This document shows, in pieces, positions 8,214 through 19,063 of a DNA stretch of 64,000 nucleotides. This stretch comes from Burkholderiales bacterium (lineage in GTDB: Bacteria; Pseudomonadota; Gammaproteobacteria; Burkholderiales; Burkholderiaceae_C): contig JACRPO010000007.1 of assembly GCA_016223165.1 (NCBI GenBank), positions 372,001-436,000 on the forward strand, written 5' to 3'. Made by a program: the position numbers and the translations under genes. Every line of letters starts with the position of its first letter. Position 1 is the stretch's first letter. The notes under the pieces were generated by a model. That model did no database searches, was not told the origin of the DNA, and saw only the letters and a program-made list of their open reading frames with translations.

Positions 8214-9181
8214 TCGATCGCCGCCACATCGGGCACGCCCTGCCTGCCTTCACGGTGCCGGTCGAGGCGGGGCGCCTGCGTTTCTTCGCCAAGGCCACCG
8301 GCCAGGGCGATGCCGTCTATGTCGACGAGACGGCGGCGCGCGATGCCGGCCACGCGGGCCTGCCGGTGCCGCCGACCTTCTTCTTCTGCCTCGAGATGGA
8401 CGCGCCCGATCCGGCGGCGCTGCGACATCTGCTGGGCATCGACTACCGGCGCCTCCTGCACGGCGAACAACAGTTCCGTTACCACGCGCTGGCGCACGCC
8501 GGCGACCGGCTGCGCTTCGAGCCGCGCATCGTGGACATCTACGACAAGAAGGGCGGCGCGCTCGAATTCGTCGTGCGTGAGACGCGGGTCAGCAACCAGC
8601 ATGGCGACCTGGTCGCCGAGCTGACCTGCGTGAGCGTGGTCCGCAACGCCGCGCCCGCAGAGGCGGCTCCGCCTGTGCAGGCAGGCGCGGCGGCCGTTGG
8701 GGCGCAGCGCCGCGACGCCGCTGCTCGCCGGGCCGAGCCACGCCACGGCGAGGTGGGTCCGAGCAACGGTGAGGCCGAGCCCCGCCACGACGAGGTCGAG
8801 GTCGGCATGGCACTGCCGCCGCTCGTCGCCGAACCGATCAGCCGGCTCACGCTCGCGCTGTACTGCGGCGCCTCGGGCGATCACAACCCGATGCACGTCG
8901 ACCTCGACTTCGCGCGTGCTGCCGGACGCGACGACGTCTTCGCACACGGCATGCTGCCGATGGCCTGGCTCGCGCGCCAGCTCACCGGCTGGGTGCCGCA
9001 GCGATCGCTGCGCAGCCTGAAGGCGCGCTTCGTCGCCATCACCGGGGTCGGTGATCGCCTGGTCTGCGGCGCTTCGGTGCAGGAGAAGCTGCCGGCGCAC
9101 CAGGTGCGCCTCGCGCTGTCGGTGCGCGACCAGGGGGGCGCCGAGAAGCTGGCCGGGGAAGCGGTGGTCGAGCTGCCATGA
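8210..9181 (+). CDS. Double hot-dog MaoC-family enoyl-CoA hydratase
   Basis: A 323-residue protein made of two hot-dog halves. The N-half (about 1-145) resembles MaoC_dehydrat_N/FAS1-type domains (FRYHALAHAGDRLRFEPRI). The C-half (about 205-323) has the catalytic hydratase motif GDHNPMHVDLDFARAAG followed by FAHGMLPMAWL. A charged Ala/Glu/His-rich linker joins them. It should hydrate an enoyl-CoA; R-specificity is usual for MaoC proteins. The GTG start overlaps the upstream stop (GTGA), and its own stop overlaps the next start (ATGA). In many actinobacterial pathways these halves are separate genes, whereas here they are fused. Confidence 0.85.
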   Translation: MIDRRHIGHALPAFTVPVEAGRLRFFAKATGQGDAVYVDETAARDAGHAGLPVPPTFFFCLEMDAPDPAALRHLLGIDYRRLLHGEQQFRYHALAHAGDRLRFEPRIVDIYDKKGGALEFVVRETRVSNQHGDLVAELTCVSVVRNAAPAEAAPPVQAGAAAVGAQRRDAAARRAEPRHGEVGPSNGEAEPRHDEVEVGMALPPLVAEPISRLTLALYCGASGDHNPMHVDLDFARAAGRDDVFAHGMLPMAWLARQLTGWVPQRSLRSLKARFVAITGVGDRLVCGASVQEKLPAHQVRLALSVRDQGGAEKLAGEAVVELP

Positions 9182-10340
9182 ACGGTACGCCCGCCTGGAT
9201 GAACGAAGAGGTGGCGCAGTTCCGCGACAGCGTGCGCAGGATCTTCGAGCGCGAATTCGCGCCGCAGGAGGAGCGCTGGCGCCGCCAGCATCTGGCCGAC
9301 CGCGCGGTGTGGCGGCAGGCCGGCGAGATGGGGCTGCTGTGCACGAGCATCCCCGAGGCCTACGGTGGCGCCGGTGGCAGCTTCGCGCACGAGGCAGTGG
9401 TGGCGCACGAGCAGGCGCGCGCGCTCGTCAACAGCTTCAGCATCAACGTGCACAGCGGCATCGTCGCGCATTACCTGCTCGCCTACGGCAGCGAGGCGAT
9501 GAAGCAGCGCTGGCTGCCGAAGATGGCGCGCGGCGACATCGTCGCCGCGATCGCGATGACCGAGCCCGGCGCCGGCACCGACCTGCAGGCGCTGCGCACC
9601 ACGGCTCGGCGCGATGGTGAGCACTTTGTGATCGACGGCACCAAGACCTTCATCACCAACGGCCACCATGCCGACCTGGTGTGCGTGGCCGCCAGGACCG
9701 ACCCCGACCCGGCACGCGGCGCCAAGGGCATGTCGCTGCTGATGGTCGAGACGGCCGGGCTCGAGGGTTTCCGCCGCGGCCGCCCGCTGGCGAAGATCGG
9801 CCAGCACGGCCAGGACACCGTCGAGCTGTTCTTCGACGGTGTGCGCGTGCCGGCGCAGAACCTGCTCGGCGGCGAGGAGGGCCAGGGCTTCCGCCAGCTG
9901 ATGCAGCAGCTGCCGCGCGAGCGGCTGCTGATCGCCATCGGCGCGGCGGCCGCGATGCAGCGCGCGGTCGACGAGACGCTGGCCTACGTCGCGCAGCGCC
10001 AGGTGTTCGGCGCGCCCCTGCTCGCGATGCAGAACACGCGCTTCAAGCTTGCCGAGTGCCAGACCGAGGCGGCGCTCGCGCAGGCCTTCGTCGACCAGTG
10101 CATCGCGCGCCAGCTCGACGGCACGCTCGACGTGCCGACCGCAGCGATGGCCAAGTGGGCGACGACGCACCGGCTGTGCCAGGTGATCGACGAGTGCCTG
10201 CAGCTGCACGGCGGCTACGGCTACATGGCCGAGGTGCCGATCGCGCGCATGTACGCCGACGCACGCGTGCTGCGCATCCTGGGCGGCGCCAACGAAGTGA
10301 TGAAGGAGCTGATCGCGCGCTCGATGGAGGTCCCGGCGTG

Positions 10341-10341
<1 letters not shown>
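9178..10341 (+). CDS. Acyl-CoA dehydrogenase (long-chain/isovaleryl type)
   Basis: FAD-dependent acyl-CoA dehydrogenase of 387 residues. AMTEPGAGTDLQALRT and DGTKTFITNG are the flavin and substrate-loop motifs. The catalytic base appears to be Glu248 on helix G (PRERLLIA), as in long-chain acyl-CoA and isovaleryl-CoA dehydrogenases. The usual C-terminal YEGT Glu is replaced by ILGGANEVMKELIAR, which is normal for that subtype. It starts in a four-base overlap with the hydratase and ends in an overlap with the ligase. It introduces the alpha,beta double bond used by the neighbouring hydratase. Confidence 0.92.
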
Positions 10342-11963
<1,622 letters not shown>

Positions 11964-12024
11964 TGGAAACCATCTTCCTCGACAGACAACCGGCCGCGTT
12001 CAGCCGGCCCCACGGAGAACCGAC

Positions 12025-12939
12025 ATGAGCAGCATGATGCAAGGCAAGGTGGCCATCGTCACCGGTGCCGGCGGCGGCATCGGGCGCGACATCGCGCTGG
12101 CCATGGCGCGCGAAGGCGCCAGGCTGGTGGTCAACGACCTCGGCGCGTCGATGACCGGCGAGGGCGCGAACGCCGGCCCTGCGCAGCAGGTGGTCGACGA
12201 GATCCGCGCCGCCTGCGGCGAGGCCGTGGCCAACACCGACAGCGTCGCCGACGCCGCCGCGGCGCAGCGCATCGTGACCGCCGCACTCGAGGCCTACGGC
12301 CGGCTCGACGTGGTGGTCAACAACGCCGGCATCCTGCGCGACCGCTTCTTCCACAAGATGAGCGTCGACGAGTTCGACGCGGTGGTGAAGGTGCACCTGT
12401 ACGGCAGCTACTTCGTCAGCCGCGCGGCGGCGCCCCACTTCAAGGAGCAGGAGGCCGGCTGCTACGTGCACATGACCTCGACCTCGGGCCTCATCGGCAA
12501 CTTCGGCCAGGCCAACTACGCCGCGGCCAAGCTGGGCATCATGGCGCTGTCGAAGTCGATTGCGCTGGACATGCACAAGTTCAACGTGCGCTCCAACTGC
12601 ATCGCTCCCTTTGCGTGGAGCCGCATGATCGGCTCCATCCCGACCGAGACCGACGCCGAGCGTGCGCGTGTCGAGCGCATGAAGCAGATGACGCCGGCCA
12701 AGATCGCGCCGCTCGCGGTGGCGCTGGCGAGCGACGAGGGCCGTGGCGTCACCGGGCAGGTGTTCGCGGTGCGCAACAACGAGATCTTCCTGATGAGCCA
12801 GCCGCGGCCGCTGCGCTCGGTGCACCGGGGCGAGGGCTGGACGCCGGAGTCGGTGGCCCGGCACGCGCTGCCCGCGCTGGCCGGCTCGTTCTACGCGCTC
12901 GACCGCTCGTCGGACGTGTTCACCTGGGACCCGGTCTGA
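12025..12939 (+). CDS. SDR 3-hydroxyacyl-CoA dehydrogenase (HSD17B4-like)
   Basis: Short-chain dehydrogenase of 304 residues, longer than classical SDRs and like the N-terminal domain of peroxisomal multifunctional enzyme 2. It has TGAGGGIG for NAD(P), VVNDLGA, NNAGILRD, Ser in MTSTSG and NYAAAK (Tyr/Lys catalytic pair). It would oxidise the 3-hydroxyacyl-CoA, probably the R-isomer, which fits the MaoC hydratase. CGGAG lies before the ATG. A 61-bp gap without an obvious promoter follows the ligase, and the next gene overlaps by one base. Confidence 0.88.
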   Translation: MSSMMQGKVAIVTGAGGGIGRDIALAMAREGARLVVNDLGASMTGEGANAGPAQQVVDEIRAACGEAVANTDSVADAAAAQRIVTAALEAYGRLDVVVNNAGILRDRFFHKMSVDEFDAVVKVHLYGSYFVSRAAAPHFKEQEAGCYVHMTSTSGLIGNFGQANYAAAKLGIMALSKSIALDMHKFNVRSNCIAPFAWSRMIGSIPTETDAERARVERMKQMTPAKIAPLAVALASDEGRGVTGQVFAVRNNEIFLMSQPRPLRSVHRGEGWTPESVARHALPALAGSFYALDRSSDVFTWDPV

Positions 12940-14168
12940 TGGCCTCCACGGCCGTGGGACCAGCGGTCCGCCGCGCGGCCATCGTCGCGCCGGTGCGCAC
13001 GGCGGTCGGCACCTTCGGCGGCAGCCTGCGGCCGGTGCCGGTCGAGCAGCTCGGCGCGGCCGTGCTGAGGGCGGTGATCGAGCGCAGCGGCATCGACGGC
13101 GGCCGCATCGAGGACGTGGTCTTCGCGCAGTCGTACGCCAACGGCGAGACGCCCTGCGTGGGCCGCTGGGCGGCGCTGCAGGCCGGCCTGCCGGTCGCGG
13201 TGCCGGGCCTGCAGCTCGACCGCCGCTGCGGCGGCGGGCTGCAGGCCGTCGTCACCGCCGCGATGATGGTGCAAAGCGGTGCCGCTGATGTCGTGGTCGC
13301 GGGTGGCGTCGAGAGCATGAGCAACATCGAGTACTACTCGACCGACATGCGCTGGGGCGCCCGCTCGGGCTCGGTGACGCTGCACGACCGCCTCGAGCGC
13401 GGCCGCGCGCGTTCGCAGCCGGTCGAGCGCTTCGGCGTCATCTCGGGGATGATCGAAACGGCCGAGAACCTGGCGCGCGAGCATGCCATCGGGCGCGAGG
13501 CGTCCGACGAGTACGCCGCGCGCAGCCACCGGCGTGCCGCCGCGGCCTGGGCGGCCGGGCGCTTCGACGCCGAGGTGGTGAAGCTCGAGGTGCCGCAGCG
13601 CGGCAGCAAGAGTGAGGCGCTCGTCTTCGCACGCGACGAGGGCGTGCGGGCCGATGCGACGCCGGCGTCGCTCGCGAAGCTCAAGCCCTTGTTGAGCGGC
13701 GGCACCGTCACCGCCGGCAACGCGAGCCAGCAGAACGACGCCGCGGCCGCCTGCCTCGTCGTCGCCGAGGACCGGCTGAAGGACCTGAAGCTCGAGCCGA
13801 TGGCTTGGCTCGTCGGCTGGAGCGCGGTGGGCTGCGAGCCGGCGACGATGGGCTTCGGCCCCGTGCCCGCGGTGCGCAAGCTGTTCGCACGCACGGGCCT
13901 CGGCTTCGACGACATGGACCTCGTCGAGCTGAACGAGGCCTTCGCCTGCCAGGTGCTGGCCGTGCTGAGGGGCTGGGGCTGGAACGACCCCGACCGGCTC
14001 AACGTCAACGGCTCGGGCATCTCGCTCGGCCACCCGATCGCGGCCACCGGCGTGCGCCTGCTCGCCACGCTGTTGCACGAACTGCAGCGACGCCGCGGCC
14101 GCTACGGGCTGGAGACGATGTGCATCGGCGGCGGGCAGGGCATGGCGGCGATCTTCGAGCGTGCCTGA
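12939..14168 (+). CDS. Acetyl-CoA acyltransferase (thiolase)
   Basis: Classical thiolase of 409 residues. The acylated Cys is about residue 97 in LQLDRRCGGGLQAV. The C-terminal half has ELNEAFACQVLAVLRG, NVNGSGISLGHPIAATG and MCIGGGQGMA with the second Cys. It should cleave 3-ketoacyl-CoA to acetyl-CoA and a shortened acyl-CoA. The ATG overlaps the SDR stop (TGATG). With the SCP-x-like thiolase at the start of the operon the cluster holds two different thiolases, which implies two distinct 3-keto substrates. Confidence 0.93.
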   Translation: MASTAVGPAVRRAAIVAPVRTAVGTFGGSLRPVPVEQLGAAVLRAVIERSGIDGGRIEDVVFAQSYANGETPCVGRWAALQAGLPVAVPGLQLDRRCGGGLQAVVTAAMMVQSGAADVVVAGGVESMSNIEYYSTDMRWGARSGSVTLHDRLERGRARSQPVERFGVISGMIETAENLAREHAIGREASDEYAARSHRRAAAAWAAGRFDAEVVKLEVPQRGSKSEALVFARDEGVRADATPASLAKLKPLLSGGTVTAGNASQQNDAAAACLVVAEDRLKDLKLEPMAWLVGWSAVGCEPATMGFGPVPAVRKLFARTGLGFDDMDLVELNEAFACQVLAVLRGWGWNDPDRLNVNGSGISLGHPIAATGVRLLATLLHELQRRRGRYGLETMCIGGGQGMAAIFERA

Positions 14169-14194
14169 CCGATGAAGACGAGGAGACACCCGAC

Positions 14195-15355
14195 ATGATC
14201 CGCGACCCCGAGGTGATGAGCGGCCTGCAGGACAGCGTGCGCCGCTTCGTGCGTGAACGGCTGGTGCCGGCCGAGGAGACCGTCGCCGAGACCGATGCGA
14301 TTCCCGCCGACATCGTGCGCGACATCAAGGCGCTCGGCCTCTTCGGCCTGACGATCCCCGAGGCGTACGGCGGGCTCGGCCTGACGATGGAGGAGGAATC
14401 GCTGGCGATGTTCGAGCTGTGCCAGACCTCGCCGGCCTTCCGCTCGCTGATCGGCACCACGGTCGGCATCGGCTCGCAAGGCATCCTGATGGACGGCACA
14501 CCCGAGCAGAAGGACCGCTGGCTGCCCGCGCTCGCCCGCGGCGAGCTGATCGCCTCGTTCGCGCTCACCGAGCCCGAGTCCGGCTCCGACGCGGCCTCGA
14601 TCCGCACGCGCGCGCGGCGCGACGGCGAGCACTACGTGATCGACGGCGCCAAGCGCTTCATCACCAACGCGCCCGAGGCCGGCGTCTTCACGCTGATGGC
14701 GCGCACCGACCCGGCGAGCAAGGGTGCGGGCGGCATCACCGCCTTCATCGTCGACGCGAAGACGCCCGGCATCACGCTCGGGCGCATCGACCGCAAGATG
14801 GGGCAGAGGGGCGCGCACACCTGCGACGTGCTGCTCGACGGCGTGCGGGTGCCGGCGGCCAACATCATCGGCGGCGTCGAGGGGCGCGGCTTCAAGACGG
14901 CGATGAAGGTGCTCGACAAGGGGCGCATCCACATTGCCGCGGTGTGTGTCGGCGTGGCCGAGCGGCTGCTGCGCGACATGCTGCGCTATGCGATGGAGCG
15001 CAAGCAGTTCGGCCAGCCGATCTGCGAGTTCCAGCTCGTGCAGGCCATGCTGGCCGACAGCCGCACCGAGCTGTACGCGGCGCGCACGATGGTGCTCGAT
15101 GCGGCGCGCCGGCGCGATGCCGGCGAGGACGTGAGCACCGAGGCCGCCTGCTGCAAGTACTACGCCTCCGAGATGGTCGGCCGCGTCGCCGACCGCGCGG
15201 TGCAGGTGCACGGCGGCGCCGGCTATGTCGCCGACCACGGCATCGAGCGCTTCTACCGCGACGTGCGGCTGTTCCGCATCTACGAGGGCACGAGCCAGAT
15301 CCAGCAGATCGTCATCGCGCGCGGCATGGTGAAGGCGGCGCAGGCGGGGCAATGA
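14195..15355 (+). CDS. Acyl-CoA dehydrogenase (short/medium-chain type)
   Basis: A 386-residue flavoprotein. ALTEPESGSDAASIRT and DGAKRFITNAPEAG are typical. The catalytic Glu is in the usual C-terminal place, Glu364 in IYEGTSQIQQ, so it belongs to the short/medium-chain class and differs from the helix-G type at 9178. ATG 14195 has AGGAG at 14181-14185. It follows the thiolase after 26 bp, and the next gene starts two bases after its stop. Confidence 0.92.
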   Translation: MIRDPEVMSGLQDSVRRFVRERLVPAEETVAETDAIPADIVRDIKALGLFGLTIPEAYGGLGLTMEEESLAMFELCQTSPAFRSLIGTTVGIGSQGILMDGTPEQKDRWLPALARGELIASFALTEPESGSDAASIRTRARRDGEHYVIDGAKRFITNAPEAGVFTLMARTDPASKGAGGITAFIVDAKTPGITLGRIDRKMGQRGAHTCDVLLDGVRVPAANIIGGVEGRGFKTAMKVLDKGRIHIAAVCVGVAERLLRDMLRYAMERKQFGQPICEFQLVQAMLADSRTELYAARTMVLDAARRRDAGEDVSTEAACCKYYASEMVGRVADRAVQVHGGAGYVADHGIERFYRDVRLFRIYEGTSQIQQIVIARGMVKAAQAGQ

Positions 15356-15356
15356 A

Positions 15357-16172
15357 GTGAAGAGCGAAGGTCCTTTCGATTTCCATGGCCGCACGGTCTT
15401 CGTCGCCGGCGGCAGCAGCGGCATCAACCTCGGCATTGCCGAGGCGTTCGCGCAGCACGGTGCAACGCTGGCCATCCTCGGTCGCTCGCAGGAGCGCATC
15501 GGCACCGCGCTCGAGCAGCTGCGCCGCCACGGCGGCGAGGCCGCCGGCTACAGCGCCGACGTGCGCGACGCGGCCGCGGTGCGCGACGCGCTCGCGCAGG
15601 CGCATGCGCGCTTCGGCGCCATCGACGTGCTGGTCTCGGGCGCGGCCGGCAACTTCCTCGCACCGGCGCTCGGCATGTCGGCCAACGGCTTCAAGACCGT
15701 GGTCGACATCGACCTGCTCGGCAGCTTCAACGTGCTGCGCGGCGCGCACGAGTTCCTGCGCAAGCCCGGCGCCTCGGTGATCAGCCTGTCGGCTTCGCAG
15801 GCCTTCGTGCCGACGCCGTTCCAGGCGCATGTCTGCGCGGCCAAGGCCGGTGTCGACATGCTGACGCGCGTGCTGGCCATGGAGTGGGGGGCCGACGGCA
15901 TCCGCGTCAACTCGATCGTGCCCGGCCCGATCGAGGGCACCGAAGGCATCCGCCGGCTGGCGCCGAACGACGAGGAACGGCGGCGCATGACGGCGCGCGT
16001 GCCGCTCAGCCGCTACGGCACCTGCGCCGATATCGCCGGCATCGCGATGGTGCTCAGCTCGCCGCTCGGCGCCTACATCACCGGCGTCGTGCTGCCGGTG
16101 GACGGCGGCATCTCGCTGGCCGGCCCGCGTGACTTCAGCGCGGCCTGGACGGCGACGCGGCGAGAGAGGTGA
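15357..16172 (+). CDS. 2,4-dienoyl-CoA reductase-like SDR
   Basis: A 271-residue SDR most like peroxisomal 2,4-dienoyl-CoA reductase: AGGSSGINLGIAEAFAQHGA, SGAAGNFLAPA, FKTVVDIDLLGSFNV and VNSIVPGPIEGTEGIRRL. The Tyr of the classical YxxxK motif is Val159 while Lys163 is kept. Dienoyl-CoA reductases are known to depart from that motif, which supports the call. Such enzymes remove a pre-existing double bond with NADPH, so the growth substrate may be unsaturated. GTG 15357 follows the upstream TGA directly, and the stop overlaps a GTG in the ligase leader. Confidence 0.8.
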   Translation: MKSEGPFDFHGRTVFVAGGSSGINLGIAEAFAQHGATLAILGRSQERIGTALEQLRRHGGEAAGYSADVRDAAAVRDALAQAHARFGAIDVLVSGAAGNFLAPALGMSANGFKTVVDIDLLGSFNVLRGAHEFLRKPGASVISLSASQAFVPTPFQAHVCAAKAGVDMLTRVLAMEWGADGIRVNSIVPGPIEGTEGIRRLAPNDEERRRMTARVPLSRYGTCADIAGIAMVLSSPLGAYITGVVLPVDGGISLAGPRDFSAAWTATRRER

Positions 16173-16174
16173 CC

Positions 16175-17764
16175 ATGTACCTGACGCAGGGGCTGCAGCG
16201 CGCGTGGCAGCGTCACCCGGACAAGATCGCCTTGTGTGAAGCTGGCGAGGCCGGCGGGCCCGGCGACCTCGGCGGTCCGCGGCGCCCGCAGGCGGGTGCG
16301 CTCACCTTCGCCGAGTTGCTGGCCCGCATCGGCGGCCACGCCGCCGCCTTGCACGCGCGCGGCGTGCGTGCCGGCGACCGCGTGGCGCTGCTGTCGCCGA
16401 ACAACGGGGCGCTCGTCGCGCAGCTGTTCGCCTGCTGGTGGTTGGGGGCGGTGGCCTGCCCGCTCAACCTGCGCTGGAGCGTGCCGGAGTTGCGCCATGC
16501 GCTCGACGATTGCGGCGCGCGACTGCTGCTCGTCGACGCGGCGATGGCCGGCGCGGCGGCCGAACTGCACGGTGCGGCGCCGGTGCTGCCGGCCGAGGCG
16601 CTGGCGGCCGAGGGGCGCACGCTCGCCCCCGTGGCCGACACGCGCACGGGCGGCGACGCGCTCGCGGCCATCCTCTACACCGGCGGCACCACCGGGCGCG
16701 CCAAGGGCGTGATGCTGTCGCACGCCAACTTCTGGTGTGCGGCGATGACGCGTGGCGCCGAGCTGAACAACTCGCCCGACAGCGTCACGCTGCTGGTGGC
16801 GCCGCTGTTCCACGTGGCCGGGCTCGGGCGGCTGATCGGGCAGAGCCTCGTCGGCGGCACCTGCATCTCGATGCCGCAGTTCCGTGCCGGTGCGGTGCTG
16901 CGCGCCATCGAGCAGCACGGCATCAGCGACATCATCGTCGTGCCGAGCATGCTGCAGTCGCTGCTCGACGACCCGGGGTTCGATGCCGCGCGCGTGCGCA
17001 GCCTGGCCCGCATCGCCTTCGGTGCCGCGCCGATGCCGCCCGACCTGCTCGACCGTGCGCTGCTCGCCTGGCCCGAGGCCGAGTTCTTCCAGGCCTACGG
17101 CCTCACCGAGACGGCCGGCGCGGTGTGCATCAACCTGCCGGCCAACCACCGGCCGCAGGCGCGCGCGAGCGGCCGGCTGGCATCGGTGGGGCGGGCCGGC
17201 CTCGGTGCCGAGATCCGCATCGTCGACGAGCACGGGGTCGAGCTGCCGCGCGGCGCGGTCGGCGAGATCGTCGTGCGCGGGCCGATGGTCACGCGCGGCT
17301 ACTGGGGTCAGCCGGAAGCGACGGCGCAGGCCATGCGCGACGGCTGGTTCCACACCGGTGACGGCGGCCGCATGGACGAGCAGGGCTACCTGTTCATTGC
17401 CGACCGGCTGAAGGACATGATCATCTCGGGCGGCGAGAACGTCTATCCCGCCGAGGTCGAGGCCGTGCTGCGCAGCCATCCGGCGGTCGCCGCGGCGGCG
17501 GTGATCGGCGTGCCCGACCGGCGCTGGGGCGAGGCAGTGTTCGCCGTGCTCGTGCTGCGCGAGCCCTCGGCGAGCGCCGCCCAGGAAGCGCTGCGCGAAG
17601 AGCTGATCGCCTGGTGCCGCAGCCGCCTTGCCGGCTACAAAATCCCGCGCGGCGTAGCCTTCGTCGACGCCCTGCCGCTGTCGGCCGCGGGCAAGGTGCT
17701 GAAGACGCAACTGCGCGCCACGCATGGCCAGGCCCTGCCGGCCCGGCCGGAAAGCAAACCATGA
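16175..17764 (+). CDS. AMP-dependent acyl-CoA ligase (ligase 2)
   Basis: A second ANL ligase of about 529 residues with LYTGGTTGRAKGVMLSHANF, QAYGLTETAG, HTGDGGRMDEQGYLFIADR, DMIISGGENVYPAEVE and LSAAGKVLKTQL (catalytic Lys). I chose ATG 16175 because GAGAGAGG lies five bases upstream. A GTG at 16169 in the same frame, overlapping the preceding stop, is the alternative. It differs clearly from ligase 1, so two acids of different size or type are probably activated. It overlaps the next gene (ATGA). Confidence 0.9.
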   Translation: MYLTQGLQRAWQRHPDKIALCEAGEAGGPGDLGGPRRPQAGALTFAELLARIGGHAAALHARGVRAGDRVALLSPNNGALVAQLFACWWLGAVACPLNLRWSVPELRHALDDCGARLLLVDAAMAGAAAELHGAAPVLPAEALAAEGRTLAPVADTRTGGDALAAILYTGGTTGRAKGVMLSHANFWCAAMTRGAELNNSPDSVTLLVAPLFHVAGLGRLIGQSLVGGTCISMPQFRAGAVLRAIEQHGISDIIVVPSMLQSLLDDPGFDAARVRSLARIAFGAAPMPPDLLDRALLAWPEAEFFQAYGLTETAGAVCINLPANHRPQARASGRLASVGRAGLGAEIRIVDEHGVELPRGAVGEIVVRGPMVTRGYWGQPEATAQAMRDGWFHTGDGGRMDEQGYLFIADRLKDMIISGGENVYPAEVEAVLRSHPAVAAAAVIGVPDRRWGEAVFAVLVLREPSASAAQEALREELIAWCRSRLAGYKIPRGVAFVDALPLSAAGKVLKTQLRATHGQALPARPESKP

Positions 17765-18909
17765 CCACTCACCAGGACATCCGCGACGCGGTGCGCGACC
17801 TGTGTCGCCAGTTCCCCGACGAGTACTTCCGCAAGGTCGACGCCGAGCGCGCCTATCCCGATGCCTTCGTCGCCGCGCTCACGCGTGCCGGCTGGCTCGC
17901 GGCGCTGATCCCGCAGGACTACGGCGGCTCCGGCCTCGGCCTGGCCGAGGCCTCGGTGGTCATGGAGGAGATCAACCGCGCCGGCGGCAATGCCGGGGCC
18001 TGCCACGGCCAGATGTACAACATGGGCACACTGCTGCGCCACGGCTCCGAGGCGCAGAAACGCCGCTACCTGCCGAAGATCGCCAGCGGCGAGTTGCGGC
18101 TGCAGTCGATGGGCGTCACCGAGCCGGGCACCGGCACCGACACCACGAAGATCAAGACCACCGCCCTCAGGCATGACGAGCGCTGGGTGGTGAACGGCCA
18201 GAAGGTCTGGATCTCGCGCGTGCAGCACTCCGACCTGATGATCCTGCTGGCGCGGACAACGCCGCTGGCCGACGTGAAGAAGAAGTCCGAAGGCCTGTCG
18301 CTGTTCATCGTCGACCTGCGCACCGCCATCGGCAGCGGCCTCGTGGTGCGGCCGATCGCCAACATGGTCAACCACGAGACCAACGAGCTGTTCTTCGAGA
18401 ACCTCGAGATCCCGGCCGAGAACCTGATCGGCGAGGAAGGGCAGGGCTTCAGGTACATCCTCGACGGCCTCAATGCCGAGCGCACGCTGATCGCCGCCGA
18501 GTGCATCGGCGACGGCCGCTGGTTCATCGACCGGGTCACGGCCTACACCAAGGAGCGCATCGTCTTCGGCCGGCCGATCGCGCAGAACCAGGGCGTTCAG
18601 TTCCCGATCGCCGAGGCCCACATCGAGGTCGAGGCGGCCGACCTCATGCGCTGGAAGGCCTGCGCACTGTTCGACGCCCACCGGCCCTGCGGCGCCGAGG
18701 CGAACATGGCCAAGTACCTGGCCGCCAAGGCGAGCTGGGAGGCGGCCAACGCCTGCCTGCAGTTCCACGGCGGCTTCGGCTTCGCCTGCGAATACGACGT
18801 GGAGCGCAAGTTCCGCGAGACGCGGCTGTACCAGGTGGCGCCCATCTCCACCAATCTGATCCTCTCGTACATCGCGGAGCATGTGCTGGGGCTGCCGCGG
18901 TCGTTCTGA
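17761..18909 (+). CDS. Acyl-CoA dehydrogenase (third, divergent C-terminus)
   Basis: A 382-residue acyl-CoA dehydrogenase. GVTEPGTGTDTTKIKT and VVNGQKVWISR are standard. The C-terminal YEGT motif is absent (YQVAPISTNLILSYI instead). The likely base is Glu240 in LNAERTLIAAE, the helix-G position. The cluster therefore has three dehydrogenases of three subtypes. It is the last gene of the main operon, started by ATGA overlap with ligase 2. A strong GC hairpin follows it at 18911. Confidence 0.9.
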   Translation: MTTHQDIRDAVRDLCRQFPDEYFRKVDAERAYPDAFVAALTRAGWLAALIPQDYGGSGLGLAEASVVMEEINRAGGNAGACHGQMYNMGTLLRHGSEAQKRRYLPKIASGELRLQSMGVTEPGTGTDTTKIKTTALRHDERWVVNGQKVWISRVQHSDLMILLARTTPLADVKKKSEGLSLFIVDLRTAIGSGLVVRPIANMVNHETNELFFENLEIPAENLIGEEGQGFRYILDGLNAERTLIAAECIGDGRWFIDRVTAYTKERIVFGRPIAQNQGVQFPIAEAHIEVEAADLMRWKACALFDAHRPCGAEANMAKYLAAKASWEAANACLQFHGGFGFACEYDVERKFRETRLYQVAPISTNLILSYIAEHVLGLPRSF

Positions 18910-18910
18910 G

Positions 18911-18929
18911 CAGCCCCGGCGCCGGGCTG
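18911..18929 (+). terminator. GC-rich hairpin after the main operon
   Basis: CAGCCC-C-GGC/GCC-GGGCTG is a near-perfect palindrome with one bulged base, beginning two bases past the stop of the third dehydrogenase. No U run follows, so it may only pause or protect the mRNA end. Confidence 0.4.
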
Positions 18930-18987
18930 CGGCCCGGCGCACCGTCAGTCCACCGCCGCCGCTGCAAGCCTGCAGGTCACGTTTCCT

Positions 18988-19019
18988 GCCAATCGCGATG
19001 CGCGCTGCGGCCATTGGCG
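18988..19019 (+). promoter_or_regulatory. Putative AraC-family operator, site 3
   Basis: GCCAATCG, 16 bases, CATTGGCG, preceded by TTTCCT. This copy has a perfect inverted pair GCCAAT/ATTGGC. It ends 44 bp before the thioesterase start, nearly the same distance as site 2 from its gene. Confidence 0.6.
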
Positions 19020-19063
19020 GATGCCGGCGCGGGGCGCACGCTGCACCTGCGCATCAGGACCCC

